DNA of 5,084 nucleotides, taken from contig JAOZKX010000195.1 in assembly GCA_029935135.1 (NCBI GenBank), positions 1-5,084 of the forward strand. The letters are read 5' to 3'. Position numbers and translations under genes: made by a program. Below are positions 1-5,084 of the stretch, one piece after another. The number at the start of each line of letters is the position of its first letter. Position 1 is the first letter of the stretch. The notes under the pieces were generated by a model, which ran no database searches, had not been told where the DNA came from, and worked only from the letters and a program-made list of their open reading frames with translations. The stretch is from Desulfocapsa sp. (GTDB lineage Bacteria; Desulfobacterota; Desulfobulbia; Desulfobulbales; Desulfocapsaceae).

Positions 1-53
1 AAAGGTAATCCTTTTACATCGTTAAAGAAAAGCGATATGAAAAGCAGGCGCTC

Positions 54-581
54 TTATTTCATTCGTTTATCAAGTTCTTTTTTTACTTCATCACTGATAT
101 CCACACCATCGTTTGCATACAGTACACCGACCTTGGAATCAAGAATCATGGAATATCCATTTTTCTGTCCATAACTGTTAACAACGGTCTGTAGCATTTT
201 CAGGATTGGCTCAAGTTCCTTATCCTGCAATTGTTTCAGCTCAATCTGAGCATCTTCGCTTTTCACCTGCAGATCACGCTGTTTCTTCTGCAGTTCACGA
301 ATTTTCTCACCTTTCTTTTCATCACTCCAGGCAGAACTCTTCTTTTCAATTTCCTGCTGCAGACCTACAAGTGATTCCTGCTCCCCTGTAAATTTTTTCT
401 GCAACTCTTCCATTCTTTTTTCAAAAACAATCTTTGCCTTTTTACCGGCAGTAGATTCGACCAGAACTTTCTGAATGTTCATGACTCCAATTTTCTGTAC
501 TTCAGCCTGAACAACTTTGTCTCCAAAAGTAAAAGAGGCAAGAACTACAAAACATACGACCAGCGAGATTCGTTTCAACAT
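54..581 (-). CDS. skp: Skp/OmpH-family periplasmic chaperone
   Basis: Periplasmic chaperone that holds unfolded outer-membrane proteins between the inner-membrane translocon and the BAM complex. The 175-residue product begins with a Sec signal peptide: basic K3-R4, a hydrophobic stretch at about 5-19, and a likely signal peptidase I site after VQA (residue 26). The mature part opens with IGVMNIQKVLVESTAGKKAK (31-50), the family's N-terminal body motif. About residues 50-125 are rich in K, E and Q with heptad-like spacing, as expected for the coiled-coil tentacles. The C-terminal part returns to the body (GYSMILDSKVGVLYA, then VDISDEV). Length is normal for the family. The frame can be opened three bases earlier at a TTG (582-584), but GGAG at 590-593 sits 8 bases from the ATG at 579-581 and only 5 from the TTG, so I chose the ATG. 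It lies downstream of the Pal-like gene on the same strand. In many Proteobacteria skp sits next to bamA and lpxD; neither is visible here. Assignment to the family is firm; one-to-one orthology with E. coli Skp is inferred. Confidence 0.9.
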   Translation of the reverse strand: MLKRISLVVCFVVLASFTFGDKVVQAEVQKIGVMNIQKVLVESTAGKKAKIVFEKRMEELQKKFTGEQESLVGLQQEIEKKSSAWSDEKKGEKIRELQKKQRDLQVKSEDAQIELKQLQDKELEPILKMLQTVVNSYGQKNGYSMILDSKVGVLYANDGVDISDEVKKELDKRMK

Positions 582-589
582 CAATCATT

Positions 590-593
590 CTCC
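590..593 (-). promoter_or_regulatory. Ribosome binding site of the Skp-like gene
   Basis: GGAG read on the minus strand, 8 bases before the ATG at 579-581. The spacing favours that ATG over the adjacent TTG at 582-584 and so decides the start. Confidence 0.65.
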
Positions 594-655
594 AGTTAAT
601 TTATAAATTTAAATAATTTGTTATCTTTGCAGCAATCAATCTTAATGATCGTTAG

Positions 656-686
656 AGTATATAATTCCAATCGAATCATTATTCAA
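656..686 (-). promoter_or_regulatory. Candidate sigma-70 promoter for the Skp-like gene
   Basis: On the minus strand, TTGAAT (681-686) is followed after exactly 17 bases by TATATA (658-663); an overlapping TATACT (656-661) is a second -10 candidate at 19-base spacing. Transcription would start near base 650, giving a leader of roughly 65-70 bases. That leader is very AT-rich and contains the perfect 12-base palindrome AATTTATAAATT at 598-609. The promoter would let skp be expressed apart from the upstream lipoprotein gene. Hexamers like these are common by chance in AT-rich DNA, so this is only a candidate. Confidence 0.4.
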
Positions 687-778
687 TACATTAACTGCCA
701 AAATCAATTTAGCACCCTGTAATTAGTTTTTTAAAGGCACTCATCCTTACTTTGTTCAGATAACCAGGGTCAAATTTT

Positions 779-1291
779 TTATTCCACAACAAAATCATCA
801 CGGCGATTCTGAGCGCGAACCATTTCATCATGTCCATGGAGCAGAATCTTCTCTTCTCCAAAACTCACGGTGGTAATACGATCGGCAGAGATACCTAGAT
901 GCACAAGGAATTTCTTAGCACTTAAAGCTCGTTTCTCGCCAAGGGCAAGATTATATTCCAGGGTTCCCTTTTGATCACAATTCCCTTCTACTCTTATTTT
1001 AATTTCAGCATTGTCCTTTAGATAATCGGCGTTCAAGGCAATTCTTGGACGCTGGTCACTGCGGATGGAGAAATCATCAAAATCAAAATACACGGGTAAC
1101 ATCGGACCTGTGGTTCGGCCTTCCATTATAGTTGTGGCCTGTGACTCAAGAGATTCCGGTTGTCCTATAGCAGCTGGATTTTCTGGTGAAACAGGAACAG
1201 GACTTTGCTCTTTCTTACTGGAACAACCGGCAAAACATAACAAGCCACCGACAATAAGAATTATCGGATACATACCAATTCTGTTCTTCAT
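779..1291 (-). CDS. pal: Pal-like OmpA-domain outer-membrane lipoprotein
   Basis: Lipid-anchored outer-membrane protein whose OmpA-like domain binds peptidoglycan; in the Tol-Pal system it helps constrict the outer membrane at division. The 170-residue product has a lipoprotein signal (hydrophobic 8-21, then FAGC with the lipidated Cys at 23). Residue +2 is Ser, consistent with outer-membrane sorting. Phe at -3 is less usual than Leu. A low-complexity Pro/Ser/Glu linker (about 24-62) leads to the OmpA domain (about 65-170): VYFDFDDFSIRSDQ, then VEGNCDQKGT (101-110), NLALGEKRA (114-122), TVSFGEE and the C-terminal QNRRDDFVVE. Asp106 and Arg121, matching the family's diaminopimelate-contacting pair, are present. 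The usual GHCDERGT core reads GNCDQKGT here (Asn104, Gln107, Lys108). Start: ATG at 1289-1291 with a strong ribosome site. No tolB or other tol gene is in view, so a Tol-linked role is inferred from the domain; a stand-alone OmpA-family lipoprotein is the alternative. Confidence 0.85.
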   Translation of the reverse strand: MKNRIGMYPIILIVGGLLCFAGCSSKKEQSPVPVSPENPAAIGQPESLESQATTIMEGRTTGPMLPVYFDFDDFSIRSDQRPRIALNADYLKDNAEIKIRVEGNCDQKGTLEYNLALGEKRALSAKKFLVHLGISADRITTVSFGEEKILLHGHDEMVRAQNRRDDFVVE

Positions 1292-1296
1292 GCTAT

Positions 1297-1302
1297 CCTC
1301 CT
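1297..1302 (-). promoter_or_regulatory. Strong ribosome binding site of the Pal-like gene
   Basis: A perfect AGGAGG on the minus strand lies 5 bases before the ATG at 1289-1291. It confirms the start and suggests efficient translation, fitting an abundant envelope lipoprotein. Confidence 0.8.
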
Positions 1303-1420
1303 ATGGACAAGTCAACACATCTTCGAGTAACATGATTGTGTTCACGGTTCTAAATATCCCTAAAAGCAATTTTCTCAGTGTACTTTTTGAGTCGAGAAAA
1401 CACCAGGCATTTTCCAGTCA

Positions 1421-1449
1421 TTGATATAAGGAACAAATATCCTTATCAA
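1421..1449. repeat. Palindrome with promoter-like hexamers at the centre of the divergent region
   Basis: An imperfect inverted repeat: ATAAGGA (1426-1432) pairs with TCCTTAT (1440-1446), and the outer TTGA (1421-1424) pairs with TCAA (1446-1449) if two bases bulge out on the left arm. The ends read TTGATA and TATCAA exactly 17 bases apart, so each strand shows a -35-like hexamer followed by a -10-like hexamer (TATCAA, 4 of 6 matches to TATAAT). The element sits almost midway between the two divergent starts (130 bases from pal, 137 from the phosphorylase). It could be a two-way promoter, an operator, or a chance hairpin. The symmetry is seen; the function is inferred. Confidence 0.4.
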
Positions 1450-1481
1450 GGGCTGATTTTACCATCTATAACGATTTATGC

Positions 1482-1510
1482 TTGAAAAATATTGCCGACA
1501 GCTCTAAATA
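1482..1510 (+). promoter_or_regulatory. Weak candidate promoter for the phosphorylase
   Basis: TTGAAA (1482-1487, 5 of 6 matches to TTGACA) is followed after 17 bases by TAAATA (1505-1510, 3 of 6 matches to TATAAT). The -35 is good and the -10 poor. If used, transcription would begin near 1517 and give a leader of about 70 bases containing the hairpin at 1527-1552. Confidence 0.25.
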
Positions 1511-1526
1511 GACAAGAAATTTATTA

Positions 1527-1552
1527 TTGCAGGAAGAAGGCATTCCCTGCAA
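1527..1552 (+). promoter_or_regulatory. Hairpin in the phosphorylase leader
   Basis: TTGCAGG (1527-1533) pairs perfectly with CCTGCAA (1546-1552). AA/TT can extend the stem if C1545 bulges. The loop is purine-rich, and AAGAAG (1534-1539) is complementary to CTTCTT (1570-1575), which lies ten bases before the start codon, so an alternative fold or pseudoknot can be drawn. No poly-T follows, so it is not a terminator. A regulatory role is inferred. Confidence 0.35.
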
Positions 1553-1585
1553 ACACCATCAACTCTTCACTTCTTAGCCATTATC

Positions 1586-3787
1586 ATGCAACCAACCTTA
1601 CTTAACGACAGCGAACTCGATCCTCACAGCCTGATTTCAAAAAATCGTTTCGGTACCTTTTTTGGTGTACCACAGACTGTTTTGGATAAGGTCTGGGAAA
1701 ACCTGACCTCTCCAGATGGGAACTCTGTCGTATATATTTCCATGGAAATTGGTGCTGACCCCGATGTTTTCCATCCCATAAAAGATACGCTGGTTGATCT
1801 TGAGAAGACTGACAGTATGGACGCAACCCTGAAGAAGTTCATCAAAAAAGTTCTCCAGGGCCCTGAAAAAATACCATGCTATGGAGGAGGATTAGGAGTG
1901 CTTGCAGGTGATACCCTGAAAAGTTTTGCAGATTGCCGGATACCTGTTGTAGCAGTCAGTCTACTTTACAGGCACGGCTATTTTTCCCAAATCGTTGATT
2001 CAAAAGTCGGACAGATATCTCAGACTGTAAACTGGAATCCGGAACAGACCCCAGGACTGTATCTGCTTAAAGATCCAGACCTCCCAGGTGAACCACTGCA
2101 AATCCAGATACCATTTTTTAATGAATATGATCAAGAGACCATGGCAACTGCTCAGGTATGGATGAAAATGGAAGTCAATCATTCCCTTGATTTTTTTATT
2201 CCAGAATTCCTGCTTGATTTTTCACTGGACATCAATCCACCACCCATCCGTGAAGCTGCCGGCCAGCTGTATAACTCCCAATCATCCTTTATAAAGGCCA
2301 TGCAGAGACGAATGCTGGGACCTGGAATTATCCCAGTTCTTCAAGCCATTGGAATAACCTCTCATACCCTGCACCTTAATGAACAACATGGCGTGGTGGT
2401 TGCACTGCAATTGATTGCTGAAGAACTCCATGAAAACTTGCGTATCACTGATATTGCCCAGGCCAGTGAAGAAGAGATTTTGGCTGCAGCCGCAACTGTT
2501 TCCCAAAGACTGGTCTACACCATCCATACTCCTGTAAAAGCCGGGCATGACCGTTTCGACAAATCTGTCTATGCCGGAATGAGCCACAAATCCTGTCGTC
2601 ATCTTCTCGAATTACTGGCCCGTGATGACGATTCACCCCATACTTATAATTTTACCAACTTTGCCATGAGGGTCAACAGGACGGCAAACAGTGTGAGCAG
2701 GCTGCACAGAGATGTTACCCACAAGCAATTCCCCCACTCCGCTGACAAGATCACAGCCATTACAAATGGCGTGCACCATCTCACTTGGATCAGTGATGCC
2801 AGAGCTGAAGCCTTTGATGCTTTTAGCCAACTCAAAAACTGGAGAGAGGATCCCGGAGTCTTTGTAAATGTACAAGATCTTAAAGATAACAGTCGATTTC
2901 GTACATATCTTCGTCGTGCATGGGAGGAAGATTCAAGAATACTATACGACTATGTCAATGCAATGCTCCTCAATCACCGCAAACAAATGACTTCAACCTG
3001 GATCGATCCTCCAAACTTTTTTTCCACAATGATCGACACCGATACTCAGCTTGATCCATCTGTTTTCACCATCGGTTTTGCCAGACGCTTCTCCACCTAC
3101 AAACGTGCAGATCTTATCTTTGATAATATGGACACGCTCTGTTCCATCATTGTAGAGAATAATTGGCCGGTTAATTTCCTCTTTTCAGGAAAAGCCCATC
3201 CCGCTGATGAACCAGGTAAATCTGTTATCAAACTGATTCTTGATTACCAGGAGGAACTGCACAATAAAAGCAATGGTCTGGCTAATCTCATTTTTATCCC
3301 CAACTACGACATGAATCTTGCAAAAATTCTCGTCGCTGGTGTTCATATATGGCTAAACAATCCAAAACGTCCCCTGGAAGCCTCTGGTACTAGCGGTATG
3401 AAAGCTGCACTAAACGGCGTTCCCAATCTTTCAATAATGGATGGCTGGTGGGTAGAAGGGTACCATGAAGGACAGACAGGGTGGAAATTTGGCCACGAAG
3501 GGCCAGTGGCAGAAGCTAACCTGAGCGAGTCTCCTGACGAGTTACTTTATGCAGAAGATTCTGATTCTTTCTATAAAACGCTCCCGCTGGTATTAAAGGA
3601 ATTTTATGAAAAAGATACCAACTCCGCTTTTCTGGATAAAGCTATTATGAATCTCTGTTTAAATATCCCAATATTCAACACCCATCGCATGGCTGCTGAA
3701 TATTTACAAAAATATGACATCAAACTTTCAGGGAGCGTAAAGGAGCAAATGTCAGGATTTGCCAAATTGTATGATTCCAATTTGTAA
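1586..3787 (+). CDS. glgP: Alpha-glucan (glycogen/maltodextrin) phosphorylase
   Basis: Cytoplasmic PLP enzyme that removes the terminal alpha-1,4-linked glucose of glycogen or maltodextrin with phosphate, giving glucose 1-phosphate. The 733 residues carry family landmarks in order: VVYISMEIG (48-56), YGGGLGVLAGDTLKSF (from 99), HLNEQHG (263-269), IHTPVKAGHDRF (313-324), NGVHHLTW (394-401), GFARRFSTYKRAD (497-509), SGKAHPADEPGK (534-545) and EASGTSGMKAALNG, whose Lys606 is the expected PLP-binding lysine, followed by a DGWWVEGY motif. It therefore appears complete and active. It belongs to the short 'alpha-glucan family' branch (TIGR02094-like) rather than the classical E. coli MalP/GlgP type, and has no DUF3417-type N-terminal extension. 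About 40 residues separate SMEIG from YGGGLG, where many relatives have few; I recall this as typical of a clade that includes Deltaproteobacteria. The ATG at 1586 is the first in a frame opened by TAA at 1505, but it lacks a Shine-Dalgarno sequence. Substrate chain length cannot be judged. Confidence 0.93.
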   Translation: MQPTLLNDSELDPHSLISKNRFGTFFGVPQTVLDKVWENLTSPDGNSVVYISMEIGADPDVFHPIKDTLVDLEKTDSMDATLKKFIKKVLQGPEKIPCYGGGLGVLAGDTLKSFADCRIPVVAVSLLYRHGYFSQIVDSKVGQISQTVNWNPEQTPGLYLLKDPDLPGEPLQIQIPFFNEYDQETMATAQVWMKMEVNHSLDFFIPEFLLDFSLDINPPPIREAAGQLYNSQSSFIKAMQRRMLGPGIIPVLQAIGITSHTLHLNEQHGVVVALQLIAEELHENLRITDIAQASEEEILAAAATVSQRLVYTIHTPVKAGHDRFDKSVYAGMSHKSCRHLLELLARDDDSPHTYNFTNFAMRVNRTANSVSRLHRDVTHKQFPHSADKITAITNGVHHLTWISDARAEAFDAFSQLKNWREDPGVFVNVQDLKDNSRFRTYLRRAWEEDSRILYDYVNAMLLNHRKQMTSTWIDPPNFFSTMIDTDTQLDPSVFTIGFARRFSTYKRADLIFDNMDTLCSIIVENNWPVNFLFSGKAHPADEPGKSVIKLILDYQEELHNKSNGLANLIFIPNYDMNLAKILVAGVHIWLNNPKRPLEASGTSGMKAALNGVPNLSIMDGWWVEGYHEGQTGWKFGHEGPVAEANLSESPDELLYAEDSDSFYKTLPLVLKEFYEKDTNSAFLDKAIMNLCLNIPIFNTHRMAAEYLQKYDIKLSGSVKEQMSGFAKLYDSNL

Positions 3788-3790
3788 TAT

Positions 3791-3814
3791 CAGGATAAAA
3801 CTCTTGTTTTTTTT
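3791..3814 (+). terminator. Weak possible Rho-independent terminator after the phosphorylase
   Basis: CAGGA (3791-3795) can pair with TCTTG (3802-3806), including one G-U pair, around a six-base loop, and eight T residues follow (3807-3814). The T-run and its position just after the stop codon fit a terminator, but a five-pair stem is weak, so termination may be partial. Confidence 0.35.
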
Positions 3815-3905
3815 ATTTAAAGATTTACCCATATGCAGTAGATTTTAATCAAATAGGGATTTATGTAATTTTATTTTCCCGCTTATCCTGACTAAGAAAG
3901 TCCAC

Positions 3906-3910
3906 AGGAG
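3906..3910 (+). promoter_or_regulatory. Ribosome binding site of the unknown 141-residue gene
   Basis: AGGAG lies 6 bases before the ATG at 3917. It is the best evidence that this frame is translated, and it fixes the start. Confidence 0.75.
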
Positions 3911-3916
3911 TATACA

Positions 3917-4342
3917 ATGGCAAAAGCTCATATAAGTGCAACCAGAACTACAGATAAAACTATTCGTAAAATCGACAGGAAAAGAGAGCAGGAACGGCGC
4001 TTTATCCTGAGAAAAGCCAGGGAAAATTCGAGTGAATTCTCTGTTCGACTGGTCCAGCGACTTGTTGATAGAAATGTGATAGAGACTGATTCTGTAGCCG
4101 CCCTTCAGGAAACATTTTCCAGTCTGTTGCAACAGCTTCCTGATATGGAAGAGTTTGATATTCAGATGAAAGTGGCTCCTATCAGAACCCTCATTCAGGA
4201 TCCTAATATCCTCAGCCTCTATGTGACTCAATACATTATAGAAGATATCATCAATCATCCTTCCATTGAAGATGTCTTTGGGGATGATATTGATATATAT
4301 AGAGCTGTGGACTCCATCTTTAAGATTCTTCGTCCTCAATAA
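3917..4342 (+). CDS. Conserved-looking protein of unknown function, 141 residues
   Basis: I do not recognise this family. The protein has no signal peptide, no hydrophobic membrane span and no cysteine, so it is probably cytoplasmic. The N-terminal third is strongly basic: residues 9-36 hold many K and R, including RKIDRKREQERR and RKARE, which resembles a long charged helix or a nucleic-acid-binding tail. The middle (about 39-78) looks like amphipathic helices. The C-terminal third has isoleucine- and aspartate-rich stretches such as IIEDIINHPSIEDVFGDDID and ends FKILRPQ. Such a basic N-terminus and acidic C-terminus suggest a helical adaptor or small regulatory subunit, but this is only a guess. 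The good ribosome site, full-length frame and codon usage like its neighbours support a real gene. The radical SAM gene starts 44 bases downstream on the same strand with no terminator between, so the two probably form an operon. The gap to the phosphorylase is 129 bases with a possible weak terminator. Confidence 0.8.
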   Translation: MAKAHISATRTTDKTIRKIDRKREQERRFILRKARENSSEFSVRLVQRLVDRNVIETDSVAALQETFSSLLQQLPDMEEFDIQMKVAPIRTLIQDPNILSLYVTQYIIEDIINHPSIEDVFGDDIDIYRAVDSIFKILRPQ

Positions 4343-4386
4343 CGGGCAACAATGTTTTTTAGGAACCATCAACAAAGAACAATTCA

Positions 4387-5084
4387 GTGAGCAAGCATAT
4401 TCATCCTGCTGGACAACCTACTCTTGTCTATGCTGATAGCGAGGGCAATATTACTGATTTCCCCTCACTTCTTATGGCAGGAATGAGCGCTAACGAATTC
4501 CTGCTTCCTGATAGAAAAGACTTTATTCCCCTTCCCGAAGGAAGTGAGCTTTTTGTCCTTCAGGATCGCCTGCCAATCGGCTATGACCCAGATAGTCACG
4601 AACCACTCCTTCTTGAGAGCGATCCGTTTTCCCCTGGCAAGCGTATCCAGGCAGTTTCCGCATTTATGTCTCCGGCCCATACTGCCATTCTAAACAGCGC
4701 TTACCAGACACAGGAACACGCAATTCGCCTTCCCCTTTTTGCTTATACGGCTGTCGGCTGGTATGATGATCGTTTCTGGACAACAGCCTTTCGCAGTGAC
4801 GCAGATATCAGACAGGATTTTTCTCAGTTTGATCAGGAGCGAATTGATAAAAAAACCAGGAATAAACTCAAAGAGTATAAACACAATCGTCTGGTACAAC
4901 ATCTTGGCAAGTGCTGTTTGACATACGCATGCCCTGCAGCCAGAAACTATTTTCTTGGCCGCTGGGAGGCTCCTCTGCCAACCTCTCCTGTTTGTAACGC
5001 GCGCTGTGTCGGTTGTATTTCCCTGCAAACTTCAGGAAAATGCTCTGCCACCCAGGATAGAATCGGGTTTGTCCCCACCCCCGT
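4387..5084 (+). CDS. Radical SAM protein of uncharacterised family, 3' end outside window
   Basis: The frame is open to the window edge, giving 232 codons. Near the end it carries CNARCVGC (Cys203, Cys207, Cys210), the CxxxCxxC signature whose cysteines hold the 4Fe-4S cluster that cleaves S-adenosylmethionine to a 5'-deoxyadenosyl radical. The motif comes unusually late: about 200 residues precede it, opening with HPAGQPTLVYADSEGNITDF and containing LPLFAYTAVGWYDDRFW. The region just before the motif has more cysteines (176, 177, 182, in a CCLTYACPAARN stretch), and Cys219 follows; these could bind a second cluster or zinc. From memory this N-terminal half plus PLPTS-x-CNARCVGC resembles radical SAM proteins of unknown function in Deltaproteobacteria, usually a little over 400 residues. 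The start is GTG at 4387: the frame is closed by TAG at 4360 and no ATG lies between, and the next in-frame ATG (4474) would cut off the conserved-looking N-terminus. AAAGAA at 4374-4379 is only a weak ribosome site. The substrate is unknown. Confidence 0.85.
   Translation, partial: MSKHIHPAGQPTLVYADSEGNITDFPSLLMAGMSANEFLLPDRKDFIPLPEGSELFVLQDRLPIGYDPDSHEPLLLESDPFSPGKRIQAVSAFMSPAHTAILNSAYQTQEHAIRLPLFAYTAVGWYDDRFWTTAFRSDADIRQDFSQFDQERIDKKTRNKLKEYKHNRLVQHLGKCCLTYACPAARNYFLGRWEAPLPTSPVCNARCVGCISLQTSGKCSATQDRIGFVPTP

Larger units (their letters stand above)
582..778. other. AT-rich spacer between the Pal-like and Skp-like genes
   Basis: These 197 bases hold no credible gene. They contain the candidate skp promoter and its ribosome binding site. 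No convincing Rho-independent terminator follows the Pal-like gene: the only inverted repeat noticed is ACCCTG (714-719) with CAGGGT (765-770), 45 bases apart and without a T-run on the minus strand. Read-through from the lipoprotein gene into skp therefore remains possible. Confidence 0.6.

Noticed and set aside
1..53. Start of a further minus-strand gene downstream of skp
   Set aside because: The only ATG read on that strand is followed at once by TAA; no ribosome site plus start codon pair can be seen in these 53 bases.
714..770. Inverted repeat ACCCTG/CAGGGT as a terminator after the Pal-like gene
   Set aside because: The arms are only six bases and 45 bases apart, and no T-run follows on the minus strand.
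1065..1424. Open frame of 119 codons on the plus strand opposite the start of the Pal-like gene
   Set aside because: Most of it is the antisense of a clearly recognised lipoprotein gene including its signal peptide, it runs through the opposite gene's ribosome site, and its translation shows no recognisable motif.
1586..3787. Glycogen synthase or another glycosyltransferase as the identity of the 733-residue protein
   Set aside because: The PLP-lysine motif EASGTSGMKAALNG together with HPADEPGK and GFARRFSTYKR identifies a phosphorylase.
3845..4375. Open frame of 176 codons on the minus strand across the unknown 141-residue gene
   Set aside because: The plus-strand gene has a well-placed AGGAG and a plausible soluble-protein composition. 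The minus-strand translation looks like an antisense shadow, with scattered Cys, Phe and Ser and no recognisable motif.
4465..4680. Open frame of 71 codons on the minus strand
   Set aside because: It lies antisense within the conserved-looking N-terminal part of the radical SAM protein and has no motif of its own.
4690..5028. Open frame of 112 codons on the minus strand
   Set aside because: It is antisense to the radical SAM gene, whose CNARCVGC motif lies in the overlap; its own translation shows no family features.

Overview
The window is ordinary chromosomal sequence from a Gram-negative bacterium. It holds two outer-membrane-related genes on the minus strand (a Pal-type lipoprotein and a Skp/OmpH-type periplasmic chaperone). 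The moderately AT-rich DNA, the glucan phosphorylase subfamily and an uncharacterised radical SAM family that I recall from sulfate- and metal-reducing Deltaproteobacteria together suggest a Desulfobulbales-like organism (Desulfobacterota). That placement is inference from remembered protein resemblance; no rRNA or other phylogenetic marker is present.

Layout. Bases 1-53 are non-coding sequence downstream of the chaperone gene. The minus strand is then transcribed leftwards from about 1300: the Pal-like lipoprotein gene (779-1291), a 197-base AT-rich gap with a plausible sigma-70 promoter, and the Skp-like gene (54-581). A 294-base divergent intergenic region (1292-1585) carries an imperfect palindrome at its midpoint and a structured leader in front of the next gene. 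The plus strand carries a complete alpha-glucan phosphorylase (1586-3787), a 129-base gap with a weak possible terminator, a 141-residue protein I do not recognise (3917-4342), and the first 232 codons of a radical SAM protein (4387 to the window end).

How the genes fit together. The minus-strand pair serves the cell envelope: Pal anchors the outer membrane to peptidoglycan, and Skp escorts unfolded outer-membrane proteins across the periplasm. The phosphorylase works in the cytoplasm, releasing glucose 1-phosphate from storage glucan. The small protein and the radical SAM protein lie 44 bases apart on the same strand and are probably co-transcribed, so the unknown protein may act with the radical SAM enzyme. 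Nothing ties that pair to glucan metabolism apart from adjacency.

No mobile elements, CRISPR arrays, tRNA or rRNA genes were seen. The points most worth a second look are the two-gene unit at the right end, the central palindrome of the divergent region, and the phosphorylase leader, which lacks a normal ribosome binding site.
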